This document shows positions 1 through 9,276 of a stretch of 64,000 nt of DNA, in pieces (position 1 is the first letter of the stretch; each line of letters opens with the position of its first letter). The notes below the pieces were generated by a model, which worked only from the letters and a program-made list of their open reading frames with translations, was not told the origin of the DNA and searched no databases. The stretch covers positions 137,956 through 201,955 of the forward strand of contig CAAGHP010000014.1 in NCBI GenBank assembly GCA_900769705.1, in the 5' to 3' direction. The position numbers and the translations under genes are program-made. Source of the stretch: Alphaproteobacteria bacterium. GTDB lineage: Bacteria; Pseudomonadota; Alphaproteobacteria; RF32; CAG-239.

Positions 1-2
1 TG

Positions 3-59
3 CGCTGGAAAATGGGCGCTATCAAACAGCATCTGCGCGAAACCGGTCCGGTGGACTAA
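3..59 (+). CDS. 3' end of an unidentified protein gene (partial)
   Basis: An open frame runs in from the left edge and ends at TAA 57-59, giving 18 residues that finish in ETGPVD. Its stop overlaps the stop of the convergent oxidoreductase gene by a few bases, a common tail-to-tail arrangement. Too little is present to name a family. Confidence 0.35.
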   Translation, partial: RWKMGAIKQHLRETGPVD

Positions 60-1228
60 GCTATTTGTTCCAGCAATTTTTGCGCCGCCGCTTTGCCGGA
101 AGCAACTGCTTCTACGGCTGTTGAGCCTCCGTTGATGCAATCTCCGGCATAAACAATCAGCGGATTATTCAGCTTTTCTTCTTTACAGCTGCTGCCCAGA
201 GCTAAAATAATCAGCGCAAAATTTGGACGGGCTGTTTCTGTGTTTGGAATATCTTCTAATTTTCCGGCTGAATTAAAGCGCGTTTTAATGGTGTGAGCGG
301 TTAATGAAGTGTTTTCTGATAGCACCACTTTGCTGACACGTGTCATTGTGGTGACATTGATTTCATTGTCAATAAGCTCGGCGTAATCATCTAATCCCAT
401 TCGCATATTGCTTAAACCGCGGCGTACAAACATTTCCACCGTTCCGCCTAAACGCTTAGCCGTTAAAGCACAGTCAAGCGCAACTTCGCCACCGCCGACA
501 ACTGCGACATTGCCGCTGACTGCATATTTTTGCGGATTGCTTAAATAATCAATGTATAAAACACAAAGTTCTTCGCCTTCAATGTTAAGAGTACGGCTGG
601 ATTGTTCGCCTATAGCGGCAATTACTCCGTTAAAGCCTCGATTTAATAAATCTTCATAGTTGTTGACAGTACTGTTGAACTTTATTTCAAAATGCGGATT
701 ATCGGCAAATTTTTGCCAATCGGCGGCAATAACTTCCCGTGGCAGACGTTCGTCCGGAATTAAATTAAGAGCTCCTCCGATTTTGCTGTTTTTTTCAAAA
801 ACAGTGACAGTAAAGCCGTGTTTTAATAATTCTGCGGCGGCGCCGATACCGGCGGGTCCGGAGCCGATTACGGCTATTTTTTTGCCGTTAGCTTGGACTG
901 CAATCGGAGATGTTGCTTTTTCTTTTCGGGCTTTTTGCATAATCGCTGCCTGCACCGCCGGAATTTTTATGGCTTTATCCAGATTTGCGCGGATGCAAGC
1001 TTTTTGACAGAACTTATCCGGACAAATCAGCCCGCAGCTTTGCGCCAAAGGATTTTGACTTTCAATCAGTTCCGCCGCTTTTTGCCACTCTCCGGCTTTA
1101 GCTGCGGCGATAAAATCACAGGGCGAGCAATGCACGGGGCATGCTTTCATACAAGGTTTGGACATACAATGCAAGCATTTTTCCAATTCAATTTTCAACT
1201 GAGCAGGTTTTAGACAACGTTTATTCAT
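56..1228 (-). CDS. FAD/NAD(P)-dependent oxidoreductase with N-terminal Fe-S cysteines (GltD/PreT-like)
   Basis: A 390-residue protein of the glutamate synthase small-subunit / dihydropyrimidine dehydrogenase N-terminal family. Residues about 18-85 hold the cysteine clusters typical of its 4Fe-4S binding helical domain (CLHC, CMKAC and a second CGLICP...CQKAC set). An FAD-binding Rossmann motif follows at about 117-125 (VIGSGPAGIG), and a second nucleotide-binding motif (VVGGGEVALD) marks the NAD(P)H domain. Family members pass electrons between NAD(P)H and a partner subunit. No PreA or GltB partner is visible, but the left edge cuts the context. An AAGGAA ribosome site lies just upstream of the ATG. 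The family is clear; the physiological substrate is not. Confidence 0.75.
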   Translation of the reverse strand: MNKRCLKPAQLKIELEKCLHCMSKPCMKACPVHCSPCDFIAAAKAGEWQKAAELIESQNPLAQSCGLICPDKFCQKACIRANLDKAIKIPAVQAAIMQKARKEKATSPIAVQANGKKIAVIGSGPAGIGAAAELLKHGFTVTVFEKNSKIGGALNLIPDERLPREVIAADWQKFADNPHFEIKFNSTVNNYEDLLNRGFNGVIAAIGEQSSRTLNIEGEELCVLYIDYLSNPQKYAVSGNVAVVGGGEVALDCALTAKRLGGTVEMFVRRGLSNMRMGLDDYAELIDNEINVTTMTRVSKVVLSENTSLTAHTIKTRFNSAGKLEDIPNTETARPNFALIILALGSSCKEEKLNNPLIVYAGDCINGGSTAVEAVASGKAAAQKLLEQIA

Positions 1229-1301
1229 TTTGTTCCTTTCTGTTAAAAATATTAAAGCATAAAAAAGATTAAAAAAATACCTAATATTTTGGTTTTTCAG
1301 A

Positions 1302-1329
1302 TTGTATTTAAGAAAAAAGTCTGTATGAT
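1302..1329 (+). promoter_or_regulatory. Candidate sigma-70-type promoter for the lipid A cluster
   Basis: TTGTAT at 1302-1307 and TATGAT at 1324-1329 are separated by 16 bases, about 40 bases before the ATG of the acyltransferase gene. No competing terminator lies between them. This is a motif match only. Confidence 0.4.
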
Positions 1330-1370
1330 GAGTTAAATAAAGTCAAAAAAACGGAATATAATTAAGAAAA

Positions 1371-2129
1371 ATGAAAGATTGGCTCAAAAATTTATTAAAA
1401 TCAGAAACAGGCGAGGCCATTATCGGAAGTGTTGCCTATTATTATTTGAAGTTTGTCGGTCTGACAACGCACTGGCAGGTCAGCGGTGTGAAAGAAACAT
1501 ATGATTTGTTGGATAAATACGGCAGTCTGATTATAATCGGCTGGCATGGTAGAACTTTGGAAATGCCCTATTTTTGGAATAAATCCCGTCCGTTGAATGC
1601 GTTGGTTTCTCCGCATCGCGACGGCCGATTGATTGTGAATATTTTAAAGAAGTTCGGTATCGGAAACATCAGCGGTTCATCTAATAAAAATTCTACCGAA
1701 GCGGCGTTGGAGCTTATGCGCAATTTGCAGCAGAATAACAGTATTGCCATTATTCCGGACGGTCCGCGCGGTCCGGGAATGAAACTGACTATGAGCCCGC
1801 TGTTTTATGCCCAAAAGTCAGGCAAGCCGATTGTGGGAATAACTTATAGTATTTCAGGTGCTAAAGTGATTGAAAAAAGCTGGGACAGAATGCTGGTACC
1901 TTTGCCTTTTCACCGCGGAATGTACAGTATTACTGAGCCGTTTTTTATTCCGGCGGAAGCAACTGCTGAAGATTTGGAAAAATATCGCTTGCAAATTGAA
2001 ACAACTTTAAATGAACTGACTTGGAAGCTTGACCGTGAAATGGGGGTGCCGTATATTCCGCAGGGTACTGTTGCCAAAAAAAGCCGCAAACAGCTGCAGG
2101 CCGAACAAAAACAAGCAGAAGGAAAATAA
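1371..2129 (+). CDS. DUF374 lysophospholipid-acyltransferase-like protein, probable late lipid A acyltransferase (LpxJ-like)
   Basis: A 252-residue protein of the DUF374 branch of the acyltransferase superfamily. The W-H-G-R motif (about residues 62-65) stands where related enzymes carry their catalytic His region, and the PDGPRGPG motif (about 133-140) is the family hallmark. In Helicobacter and some other bacteria, DUF374 proteins (LpxJ) add a secondary acyl chain to lipid A. The neighbours support that role: waaA begins directly after this stop codon and lpxK overlaps waaA. The C-terminus is Lys/Gln-rich and probably cytoplasmic. A general lysophospholipid acyltransferase role cannot be excluded. 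The ribosome site is weak. Confidence 0.7.
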   Translation: MKDWLKNLLKSETGEAIIGSVAYYYLKFVGLTTHWQVSGVKETYDLLDKYGSLIIIGWHGRTLEMPYFWNKSRPLNALVSPHRDGRLIVNILKKFGIGNISGSSNKNSTEAALELMRNLQQNNSIAIIPDGPRGPGMKLTMSPLFYAQKSGKPIVGITYSISGAKVIEKSWDRMLVPLPFHRGMYSITEPFFIPAEATAEDLEKYRLQIETTLNELTWKLDREMGVPYIPQGTVAKKSRKQLQAEQKQAEGK

Positions 2130-3407
2130 ATGTTTATCGGAATTTATAATACTTTGGTTCGTACTCTTTATCCTATTGTTATTCGTCGCTATATCGAAAA
2201 GCGTAAAAAAATGGGTAAAGAGGATGTTAAACGTTTTAATGAAAGAGTGGGACGACCGACTAAGCCTCGTCCTGATGGCAGATTGATTTGGCTGCACGGT
2301 GCATCTGTCGGCGAATCTATTTCTATGCTGCCGCTGATTAACCGTCTGTTGGAGATATATCCGGATGCGCATGTTATGGTGACAACCGGCACCACAACTT
2401 CTGCCGAAGTTATGGCTAAGCGTTTGCCTGAACGGGCTTTCCATCAGTATTTGCCGATAGATAATCCGGTGTTTGCCGCCCGTTTTGTACGCCATTGGCA
2501 GCCGACAATCGCTCTTTGGTTTGAATCCGAATTTTGGCCAGCGATGCTTTCGACTATCAAACGCCGCAATATTCCTTTGATTTTAATAAACGGCCGCATT
2601 TCAAATAAATCATTCAAGCGTTGGCAGCAATTTGACTTTGTGATTAAAGAGCTGCTGGATTGCTTTACGGCTTGTTTGGGACAGTCTGAAGAAGATGCCT
2701 ATCGTTTGCGGGCTTTGGGTGCTAAAGATGCGATGTGTCTGGGCAATTTGAAATATGCAGGCTTGCCAATTCCGGTTGATGAAGAAAAAAAGAAAGAAAT
2801 TCAGGATGAAATCGGCGAACGTCCGGTGTGGCTTGCAAGTTCGACTCATAGCGATGAAGAAGTTAAAATCGGCCGTCATCTGAAAGATTTGTTGGCAAAG
2901 CATAGCGGCCTGTTGACTATAATTGCGCCGCGGCATCCTAACCGAGGGGTGGAAATTAAAAATGCTTTAAGAGAAAAATATCAGCTGAATGTGGCTTTAC
3001 GTTCTGCCAATGAAAAAATTATGCCGGAAACAGAAGTGTATATTGCCGATACTATCGGAGAAATGGGAATTTGGTATGAACTTTGTCCGATTGTTTTTAT
3101 CGGCGGTTCGCTTATTCCGCACGGCGGGCAAAATTTTATGGAGCCTTCGCGTTGCCGTGATGCCGTGATTGTCGGGCCGCACATGCATAATTTTACTGAT
3201 GCAATGAACAGAGCCAAACGCGCCGACGGCATTATTCAGGTAGATGAAACGGTTGATTTGATTGATATGGTTGACCAGCTTTTAAGCAATAAGGAACTCT
3301 TGGAGGCAAAGCGCAGTTTAGCCTATAACTGGGCAACCAGTGAAGCCAAGGTTTTGGACGGCATTGCCGAAAAAATTCAAGGATATATGGAAAATGAAAA
3401 CACCTAA
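2130..3407 (+). CDS. waaA: 3-deoxy-D-manno-octulosonic acid (Kdo) transferase
   Basis: A 425-residue GT-B glycosyltransferase of the WaaA/KdtA family, which transfers Kdo from CMP-Kdo to the lipid A precursor at the inner membrane. Visible hallmarks are an N-terminal hydrophobic anchor, the WLHGASVGE motif (about residues 53-61) typical of the family, and the C-terminal GGSLIPHGGQNFMEP motif that contacts the nucleotide sugar. Length is normal for the family. The ATG follows the previous TAA without a gap and has an AAGGA ribosome site. The gene sits between an LpxJ-like acyltransferase and lpxK, so the three probably form a lipid A/inner-core operon. Confidence 0.92.
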   Translation: MFIGIYNTLVRTLYPIVIRRYIEKRKKMGKEDVKRFNERVGRPTKPRPDGRLIWLHGASVGESISMLPLINRLLEIYPDAHVMVTTGTTTSAEVMAKRLPERAFHQYLPIDNPVFAARFVRHWQPTIALWFESEFWPAMLSTIKRRNIPLILINGRISNKSFKRWQQFDFVIKELLDCFTACLGQSEEDAYRLRALGAKDAMCLGNLKYAGLPIPVDEEKKKEIQDEIGERPVWLASSTHSDEEVKIGRHLKDLLAKHSGLLTIIAPRHPNRGVEIKNALREKYQLNVALRSANEKIMPETEVYIADTIGEMGIWYELCPIVFIGGSLIPHGGQNFMEPSRCRDAVIVGPHMHNFTDAMNRAKRADGIIQVDETVDLIDMVDQLLSNKELLEAKRSLAYNWATSEAKVLDGIAEKIQGYMENENT

Positions 3408-4359
3408 ATATTGGCAGTCTAATTCTCTTGTTTCCAAATTCTTAGCTCCAATAGGCTGGGTTTATGGCAATTTGACGCAGGCTCGCCTAAAATTGGTAAA
3501 ACCTAAAAAGGCTGATGTTCCGGTAATTTGCGTGGGGAATATTACAGCCGGAGGTACCGGTAAGACACCTGTTTCAATTTCTATCGCCAAGCTTTTAGGG
3601 ATTGAAATGTATCATCCGTATTTTGTGACGCGCGGTTACGGCGGACAGTTGCAAAATGTGATTGTTAATAACAAAAAACATTCTGCAGCAGAGGTGGGAG
3701 ATGAGCCGCTGCTGTTGTCTCAGCAGGCGCCGGTGGTGGTAAATGCCGATAGATATGCAGGTGCGGAATTAGCCGTAAAAAACGGTGCTGATGTTATCAT
3801 TATGGATGACGGTTTTCAAAATCCTACACTTTGCAAAGATTTATCCTTTTTAGTTTTTGACGGAACTTACGGTATTGGCAACGGCAAAATTATTCCGGCC
3901 GGACCGCTGCGCGAAACGTTTGCCGATGGTATCAAGAGAGCCGATGCTTTGATTATTTTGGGAAAAGATAAGCATAATCTGACGGAAAGAAGCGGATTGC
4001 CGGTATTTTTCGGGCATACCGAAGCGGTGCAGACCTGCAATATTGAAAATCCGAATGTTGTAGCGTTTGCCGGCATCGGCCATCCGCAGAAATTTTATCA
4101 TACTTTGAGTCAGCAGGGATTTAATATTGCTGAGGCTATAGATTTTCCAGATCATCATTTTTATACTCGTGAAGAATTGGAAAAAATTTTAGAAAAAGCC
4201 AAGGCGCTGAAAGCTGAAGTTTATACTACCAGCAAAGATTATGTCAAAATTCCGCATTTTTTGCAAAAAGAAATAAAAGTGCTTGAAGTGGCGGTTGTAT
4301 GGGATAATCCGGAAGAATTGACAGAATTTATACGTAAAAAAATATCTTTGGCGGCTTGA
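3394..4359 (+). CDS. lpxK: Tetraacyldisaccharide 4'-kinase
   Basis: A 321-residue kinase that phosphorylates the 4' position of the lipid A disaccharide at the inner membrane. The Walker A motif GGTGKTP is at about residues 53-59, after an N-terminal membrane-associated helix. VTRGYGG and MDDGFQN are further LpxK hallmarks. I chose the ATG at 3394 because it gives the usual N-terminus; an in-frame ATG at 3340 would add 18 residues read out of waaA. The chosen start still overlaps the waaA 3' end by 14 bases, which points to translational coupling. Confidence 0.92.
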   Translation: MKTPKYWQSNSLVSKFLAPIGWVYGNLTQARLKLVKPKKADVPVICVGNITAGGTGKTPVSISIAKLLGIEMYHPYFVTRGYGGQLQNVIVNNKKHSAAEVGDEPLLLSQQAPVVVNADRYAGAELAVKNGADVIIMDDGFQNPTLCKDLSFLVFDGTYGIGNGKIIPAGPLRETFADGIKRADALIILGKDKHNLTERSGLPVFFGHTEAVQTCNIENPNVVAFAGIGHPQKFYHTLSQQGFNIAEAIDFPDHHFYTREELEKILEKAKALKAEVYTTSKDYVKIPHFLQKEIKVLEVAVVWDNPEELTEFIRKKISLAA

Positions 4360-4380
4360 CAAAAATTGCTTTGTGTGAAA

Positions 4381-4410
4381 CAATAAAAATACAAGTTAGT
4401 ATTTTTATTG
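4381..4410 (+). promoter_or_regulatory. Perfect 12-bp inverted repeat after lpxK
   Basis: 4381-4392 and 4399-4410 are exact reverse complements with a 6-base loop, lying 21 bases after the lpxK stop and 24 bases before the next ATG. The stem is AT-rich and is followed by only a weak T tract, so it could be a poor terminator or a protein-binding site. Confidence 0.4.
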
Positions 4411-4434
4411 TTTCATTATTTTATACTTATCATT

Positions 4435-5622
4435 ATGAACAAGGACTATTTGAAGAAGCATCTGCTTCAAAAGGATTGGCTGTGGCAATACATTTTTTTG
4501 ACAATGTTTATGCAGCGGCGCGGTTTACTTTTGTCTGATTTGCAGGAAAAGTCATACGATGTGACGGTTTGCCTCAAATTTGGCGACAGTACTGATGATT
4601 TGGATAATATCTGGAATTTGGCTGAAGAAGTCGATTCCGGTTATGAGGACATGGCGCTAGGTATTGATATTATACGTTATTATAAACCGATACCTTGGCA
4701 GTATGATTTTGTCACTCTGGTGTCAAGAATTTGCAAAGTGGCCATTGAACAAACATTGGCGCTGGATTCTATTGTTACGGCTTACTGCTGGCTTATGGCT
4801 TGGCCGAATAATGCGATAGAAGCTTTGCTTGATTCTTTGGATTTGCGCTATAAGACTATTTTTGATTCAATAAAAGAGAAAGAAAGTAAACTGAAGCGTA
4901 ATCTGCTGCTGACTTTAGAATGCATGTACGGCCGCAAATTAACGGCAAGTATTGATAGCTATAAGTTTAGGGATATTTTGGACGAATATATCAATACTGC
5001 AGGTTTTGATGGCTTTTTGCAGGCTCTGAATGTTGCTAAAACTTCGGAAACACAATTGCTGGAGGATGAGCACAAATGTTTGGCTTTTGCTTATTATTCG
5101 CCTTATTTTGATGACAAAGTTAATTTGGCGCGCAATTTTTTGCCGCAAAGCAGCTTGTTTGCCAATGTGCATGAATATATGCATGCGGTTTACAATGTGT
5201 GGAAAGCAGACAAACAAAATGCTGCAGAATGCGAGGACTATGAACCGCTGACCGAAGCCTCGGTATATGTGGATCCATCAGAAATGTGCATAATAAACGT
5301 GCATGCCGATGAACAGTTTTTTGCCAACGTTTATATCAAGCGTTTGAAAGTGGGCTGTTTATTGGATTCCTGTCCGGACTTTTTGGTGTATAACCGAAAG
5401 TTTTTGTATACGGTGGAGTTTGTTGATGACTTTTCGGAAGTTCCTGCGGCGGCAAAATTTGTTAAGATGATTGCTGATTTGCGCAATGGTTTGAATAAGG
5501 TTTCTCGGCAGCTTGAAAATATGCCGCAAGAACCGTCGGCCGAGCGCAGCAAATATTTGCAAAAGCGCAACGATTTTTATAGAATTGTGAAAAACAGCTA
5601 TCTCGTTTCGCCTTTTGAGTAG
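4435..5622 (+). CDS. Hypothetical protein, about 395 residues
   Basis: No family is recognised. The protein is soluble-looking and rich in aromatic and acidic residues, without a signal peptide or clear membrane segments. A HEYMH string (about residue 240) superficially resembles a zinc-protease HExxH motif but reads H-E-Y-M-H inside an otherwise unrelated stretch; a metal site is possible but unproven. I start at the ATG at 4435 (MNKDYL); an upstream in-frame ATG at 4408 lies inside the inverted repeat and would add nine hydrophobic residues. A strong terminator follows directly, so this gene ends the transcript begun at the lipid A genes or has its own promoter. Confidence 0.7.
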   Translation: MNKDYLKKHLLQKDWLWQYIFLTMFMQRRGLLLSDLQEKSYDVTVCLKFGDSTDDLDNIWNLAEEVDSGYEDMALGIDIIRYYKPIPWQYDFVTLVSRICKVAIEQTLALDSIVTAYCWLMAWPNNAIEALLDSLDLRYKTIFDSIKEKESKLKRNLLLTLECMYGRKLTASIDSYKFRDILDEYINTAGFDGFLQALNVAKTSETQLLEDEHKCLAFAYYSPYFDDKVNLARNFLPQSSLFANVHEYMHAVYNVWKADKQNAAECEDYEPLTEASVYVDPSEMCIINVHADEQFFANVYIKRLKVGCLLDSCPDFLVYNRKFLYTVEFVDDFSEVPAAAKFVKMIADLRNGLNKVSRQLENMPQEPSAERSKYLQKRNDFYRIVKNSYLVSPFE

Positions 5623-5624
5623 AT

Positions 5625-5664
5625 AAAAAATCCCTTGCACTGTTGAAAGTGCAGGGGATTTTTT
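5625..5664 (+). terminator. Rho-independent terminator
   Basis: A GC-containing stem (ATCCCTTGCAC paired with GTGCAGGGGAT) with a short TGTTGAAA loop is followed by a T run. It begins just after the stop of the 395-residue hypothetical gene. Confidence 0.85.
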
Positions 5665-5715
5665 GTAAGAATTGCACTATTTTTTATTGTAATTAAAAAA
5701 CGATAGGAAGTTTTT

Positions 5716-6091
5716 ATGAAAAATAATCAAATCGGTCGTTCAATGATAGAAACGTTGGGAGTTTTGGCGATTATCGCTGTTTTATCCGTATTTACTCTCG
5801 ATGAATACAGAATTGACAATAATTGGTCAAACAAAGGGAAATATCCCAAATAGGATATGTAAAGAACTAATGTCAAAAGTGTATAAACCTATGCATCAAA
5901 CTGTTAAATGGATAAATTATTTTGGCGGTACAGAAGGTAAGATAAAAAACTTCCAAGTTGATGGTGATTATATTTGTTCTCGAGATAGAAAATGCCTAAA
6001 AAACTTAACTGTTTCAGATATAGAAGAAATCTGTGAGATGTGCGCACCTAAAAAAGATATCTATAGGTGTAATATGATTGTTTTTTTCTAA
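5716..6091 (+). pseudogene. Frameshifted and shortened type IV pilin-like gene
   Basis: The ATG at 5716 (AGGAAG ribosome site upstream) begins a prepilin N-terminus: a short leader ending in G, then RSMIETLGVLAIIAVLSV with the Glu at mature position 5 expected by prepilin peptidase. This frame stops at 5851-5853 after 45 residues. A second frame, open from 5801 to 6091, continues with a pilin-like C-terminal body (two to three Cys pairs, CSRDRKC and CEMC). A frameshift, perhaps with a small deletion, near 5800-5850 would explain the split. The N-terminus is nearly identical to that of the pilin gene at 34.6-35.4 kb, so this is probably a decayed paralogue or a silent cassette. Confidence 0.65.
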
Positions 6092-6130
6092 GATATTAAA
6101 TTTTCTATTAAATAGAACAAAAATAAATAT

Positions 6131-6170
6131 AAAAAAAAGCCGGAGTTTTCATCTCACGGCTTTTTCTTTC
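6131..6170 (-). terminator. Terminator between the pilin remnant and ileS
   Basis: The stem AAAAGCCG / CGGCTTTT (about 6134-6166) is flanked by an A run on the left and a T run on the right, so it can work in both directions. It lies just downstream of the ileS stop on the minus strand and of the pilin remnant on the plus strand. Confidence 0.75.
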
Positions 6171-6180
6171 CATATTTTGT

Positions 6181-9100
6181 TTAAGCGCAATGCTTAAAGG
6201 CGTCATACACAACCAAACCGCCTTCAATATCGGCCTCGCTGCCGCTGGCGCAGGTTGGCTCAACTTTGACGGCCAGCACTTGTTCGGAAATATATTTTTC
6301 ATTTTCCGCCAAGGCTTTTGCCAGCTCGGTATTTGCCGTTTGGTAATGCAGTTCAATGCGGTCGGAAATATTGAAATCCTTGTCTTTGCGCAGAGTCTGG
6401 ATTAAACGCACAAAGTCGCGCGCCATACCCTCGCGTTTCAGAGTGTCGGTTACAACAGTATCCAAAGTCAAAACCGCTTTGTTGCTGTCAAACGCCTGAC
6501 CGGCGACGCCGTCTTTCATCTCTAAGCGAACTTCAAACAAATCCGAAGTCAAGTTCTGTCCGCCGATAGAAAGTGTGCCGTCTGCGTTCAAAGTCCATTG
6601 ACCTTGCTTATAGGCTGCCATAACGGCTCCCATATTTTTGCCTAAGGTTTTACCCAAAAGCGGGGTATACAGATAAACCTTTTTGCTGGCGTAATTATCC
6701 AAATTGTCATCAAACTTCACTTCTTTCACATTAAGCTCGTCTTTAACAATTTCTTGATATTCCGGAGAAAGTTTAGCGCCGATTAAAGTCATAGAGGCCA
6801 ACGGCAAACGGTTGCGCAAATTCTTTTCTTCACGAATAAATTTGCCGGTAGAGCAAAGGTCTTGCACAAAATCCATATCAGCCATCAAAGCGTTGTCGGC
6901 TTTAATTTCTTCTAACATCGGATAATCGCACAAATGTACTGATTCGCCTTTGGTTAAAGTCTTATAAACGTATTCGCAAATAAACGGCATCAATGGAGCG
7001 GCAATTTTGCTGACGTTTACTAAAACAGTGTACAGCGTGTCAAACGCGTTGTGTTCACCTTCCCAAAAGCGGTCGCGGGTACGGCGAATATACCAGTTGT
7101 TCAGAATTTCCATAAAGTCGGAAACCTTAGCGCAGGCATCGGCAACTTCATATGTTTCCAAATTTTTCTTAACCACAACGGCCAAATTTTTCAACTTAGA
7201 AAGAATATAGTTGTCAATAGCCTCGCTGGAAGAAGAAATTTCTTTAGCCTTATAATCTTCGGCATTGGCGTACAAAGTGAAGAAATAAAAAGCGTTCCAC
7301 AGCGGAATCATTGCCGCGCGAGAAGCTTTGGCGATTTCTTTACCCTCTTTATCTACAGCCACGTTGCCGCCCTTCAAAACCGGAGAAGAAACCAAGAACC
7401 AACGCAAAGCGTCTGAACCGATGGAATCCAAAATTTCATTCGGATCCGGATAGTTCTTCAAGCGCTTAGAAAGTTTTTGTCCGCCTTCGGCCATCAACAA
7501 ACCGGTGCAGATGCAGTTTTTGAACGCCGGTTTGTGGTGCAAAGCGGTTGACAGCACGGTCAAGGTATAGAACCAGCCGCGGGTTTGGTCGATTGCTTCC
7601 ACAATAAAATCTGCCGGAAAATGATTTTCAAACCATTCTTTATTTTCAAACGGATAGTGAATTTGCGCATACGGCATAGAGCCGGATTCAAACCAGCAGT
7701 CAAACACATCGCTAACACGGCGCATCATGGTTTTGCCGCTTTTATCGTCCGGATTCGGATATACCACATCGTCAATATACGGCTTGTGCAGGTTATCCAC
7801 CTCAATACCGGTTGCAGCTTTAATTTCGGCCACCGAACCAAATACATCTACGCGCGGAAAATCCGGATTATCTGATTTCCAAACCGGAATTGGCGTACCC
7901 CAAAAACGGTTGCGCGAAATTGACCAATCGCGTGCGCCCTCCAGCCATTTACCGAAACGGCCGTCTTTAATATGCCCAGGAATCCAGTTGATTTGTTGGT
8001 TTAACTGCACCATTTCATCGCGGAAATCCGTAACCTTTACAAACCAAGAACTCATGGCTTTATAAATCAGCGGAGTATCGGTGCGCCAGCAGAACGGATA
8101 TGTGTGGGTATATTGCTCTTTTTTAACCAAAATACCGTTGGCCTTTAACCACGCCAAAATCGGTTCATTGGTTTCAAACACTTGCTTGCCTTCGTAATCC
8201 GGAACTTCGGCAGTGAATTTACCGGCCTCGTCAACAGGGCAAACCACCGGAAAGTTTTCGTCATAAGCGCGGCAGGCATCAAAGTCATCTTGACCAAAAC
8301 CCGGGGCAATATGCACAACGCCGGTGCCGTCTTCGGTAGAAACAAACTCGCCGCTCAAAATTTTAAACGCACCTTTTTCTTTCAATTTAGCAAAATAAGG
8401 GAACATTGGCTCATAGCTCAAGCCCAGCAATTCCGCACCTTTGATTTTTTTGACCATAACGGCGTGTTCCAGCTGCTTTTTATAGCCGCCCAAACGAGCT
8501 TCGGCCAAAATATATTGCTGACCGTCTTCTTCCATAACCACATAGTCAATATCTTTGCCCACAGCCAACATCAGGTTAGAAGGCAAAGTCCACGGTGTTG
8601 TGGTCCAAACCAAAATTTTTTGACCGGTTTCCAGCTTAAACATCACGGTAATAGCCGTGTCGGTTTTGTCTTTGTAGCCCAAGTTTACTTCAAAGTTAGA
8701 AAGCGGGGTTTCAGCAGCCCAAGAATATGGCAAAACACGGTAATCTTCATAAACCAAACCTTTGTTATACAATTCTTTAAAGTTATGAATAACACTTTCC
8801 ATAAACGGAAGATTCATGGTTTTGTAATCATGATTGAAATCAACCCAGCGGCCGATGCGTTTGAAAAGTTCTACCCAAATTCCGGAATATTTCAAAACAT
8901 CAGAACGACAGAAGTTGTTAAATTTTTCCACGCCGTAGGCTTCAATTTGTTTGCGTCCGGAAACGCCGAGCTGTTTTTCGGCGGCCATTTCCGCCGGAAG
9001 TCCGTGGCAGTCCCAACCCAAACGACGTTCTACTTTTTTACCGTCCATGGTTTGAAAACGCGCTACCACGTCTTTAACATACGACACCATAATGTGTCCG

Positions 9101-9276
9101 TAGTGCGGAGTGCCGTTGGCAAACGGAGGTCCGTCATAAAACACAAATTCCGCTGCGCCATCGCGGTTATGCACAGACTTTTCAAAAGTTTTATCTTCTT
9201 CCCAGAACTTCAGCACTTCTTTTTCAAGCGCCACAAAATCCGGCTTTGCTTTCACATCAGCATAGTACTTTGTCAT
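6181..9276 (-). CDS. ileS: Isoleucyl-tRNA synthetase, type 2 (eukaryotic-like)
   Basis: A 1031-residue class I aminoacyl-tRNA synthetase that charges tRNA-Ile. The HIGH motif is H-Y-G-H at residues 58-61, inside PPFANGTPHYGH. The KMSKS motif is KLSKR, followed by LKNYPDP. The SKRxKNYPDP form and the long C-terminus without a Cys-rich zinc finger place it in the eukaryotic-like type-2 branch rather than the usual bacterial type 1. A CP1 editing domain is present (the GTGVVHIAPGFGQDD stretch). Type-2 enzymes are known for low sensitivity to mupirocin. The gene is monocistronic, with a terminator after it and about 320 bases of non-coding DNA before it. Confidence 0.95.
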   Translation of the reverse strand: MTKYYADVKAKPDFVALEKEVLKFWEEDKTFEKSVHNRDGAAEFVFYDGPPFANGTPHYGHIMVSYVKDVVARFQTMDGKKVERRLGWDCHGLPAEMAAEKQLGVSGRKQIEAYGVEKFNNFCRSDVLKYSGIWVELFKRIGRWVDFNHDYKTMNLPFMESVIHNFKELYNKGLVYEDYRVLPYSWAAETPLSNFEVNLGYKDKTDTAITVMFKLETGQKILVWTTTPWTLPSNLMLAVGKDIDYVVMEEDGQQYILAEARLGGYKKQLEHAVMVKKIKGAELLGLSYEPMFPYFAKLKEKGAFKILSGEFVSTEDGTGVVHIAPGFGQDDFDACRAYDENFPVVCPVDEAGKFTAEVPDYEGKQVFETNEPILAWLKANGILVKKEQYTHTYPFCWRTDTPLIYKAMSSWFVKVTDFRDEMVQLNQQINWIPGHIKDGRFGKWLEGARDWSISRNRFWGTPIPVWKSDNPDFPRVDVFGSVAEIKAATGIEVDNLHKPYIDDVVYPNPDDKSGKTMMRRVSDVFDCWFESGSMPYAQIHYPFENKEWFENHFPADFIVEAIDQTRGWFYTLTVLSTALHHKPAFKNCICTGLLMAEGGQKLSKRLKNYPDPNEILDSIGSDALRWFLVSSPVLKGGNVAVDKEGKEIAKASRAAMIPLWNAFYFFTLYANAEDYKAKEISSSSEAIDNYILSKLKNLAVVVKKNLETYEVADACAKVSDFMEILNNWYIRRTRDRFWEGEHNAFDTLYTVLVNVSKIAAPLMPFICEYVYKTLTKGESVHLCDYPMLEEIKADNALMADMDFVQDLCSTGKFIREEKNLRNRLPLASMTLIGAKLSPEYQEIVKDELNVKEVKFDDNLDNYASKKVYLYTPLLGKTLGKNMGAVMAAYKQGQWTLNADGTLSIGGQNLTSDLFEVRLEMKDGVAGQAFDSNKAVLTLDTVVTDTLKREGMARDFVRLIQTLRKDKDFNISDRIELHYQTANTELAKALAENEKYISEQVLAVKVEPTCASGSEADIEGGLVVYDAFKHCA

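Noticed and set aside
4435..5622. Zinc metalloprotease call from a HEYMH string
   Set aside because: The motif stands alone without a third ligand pattern or protease-like surroundings, so no enzyme is claimed.
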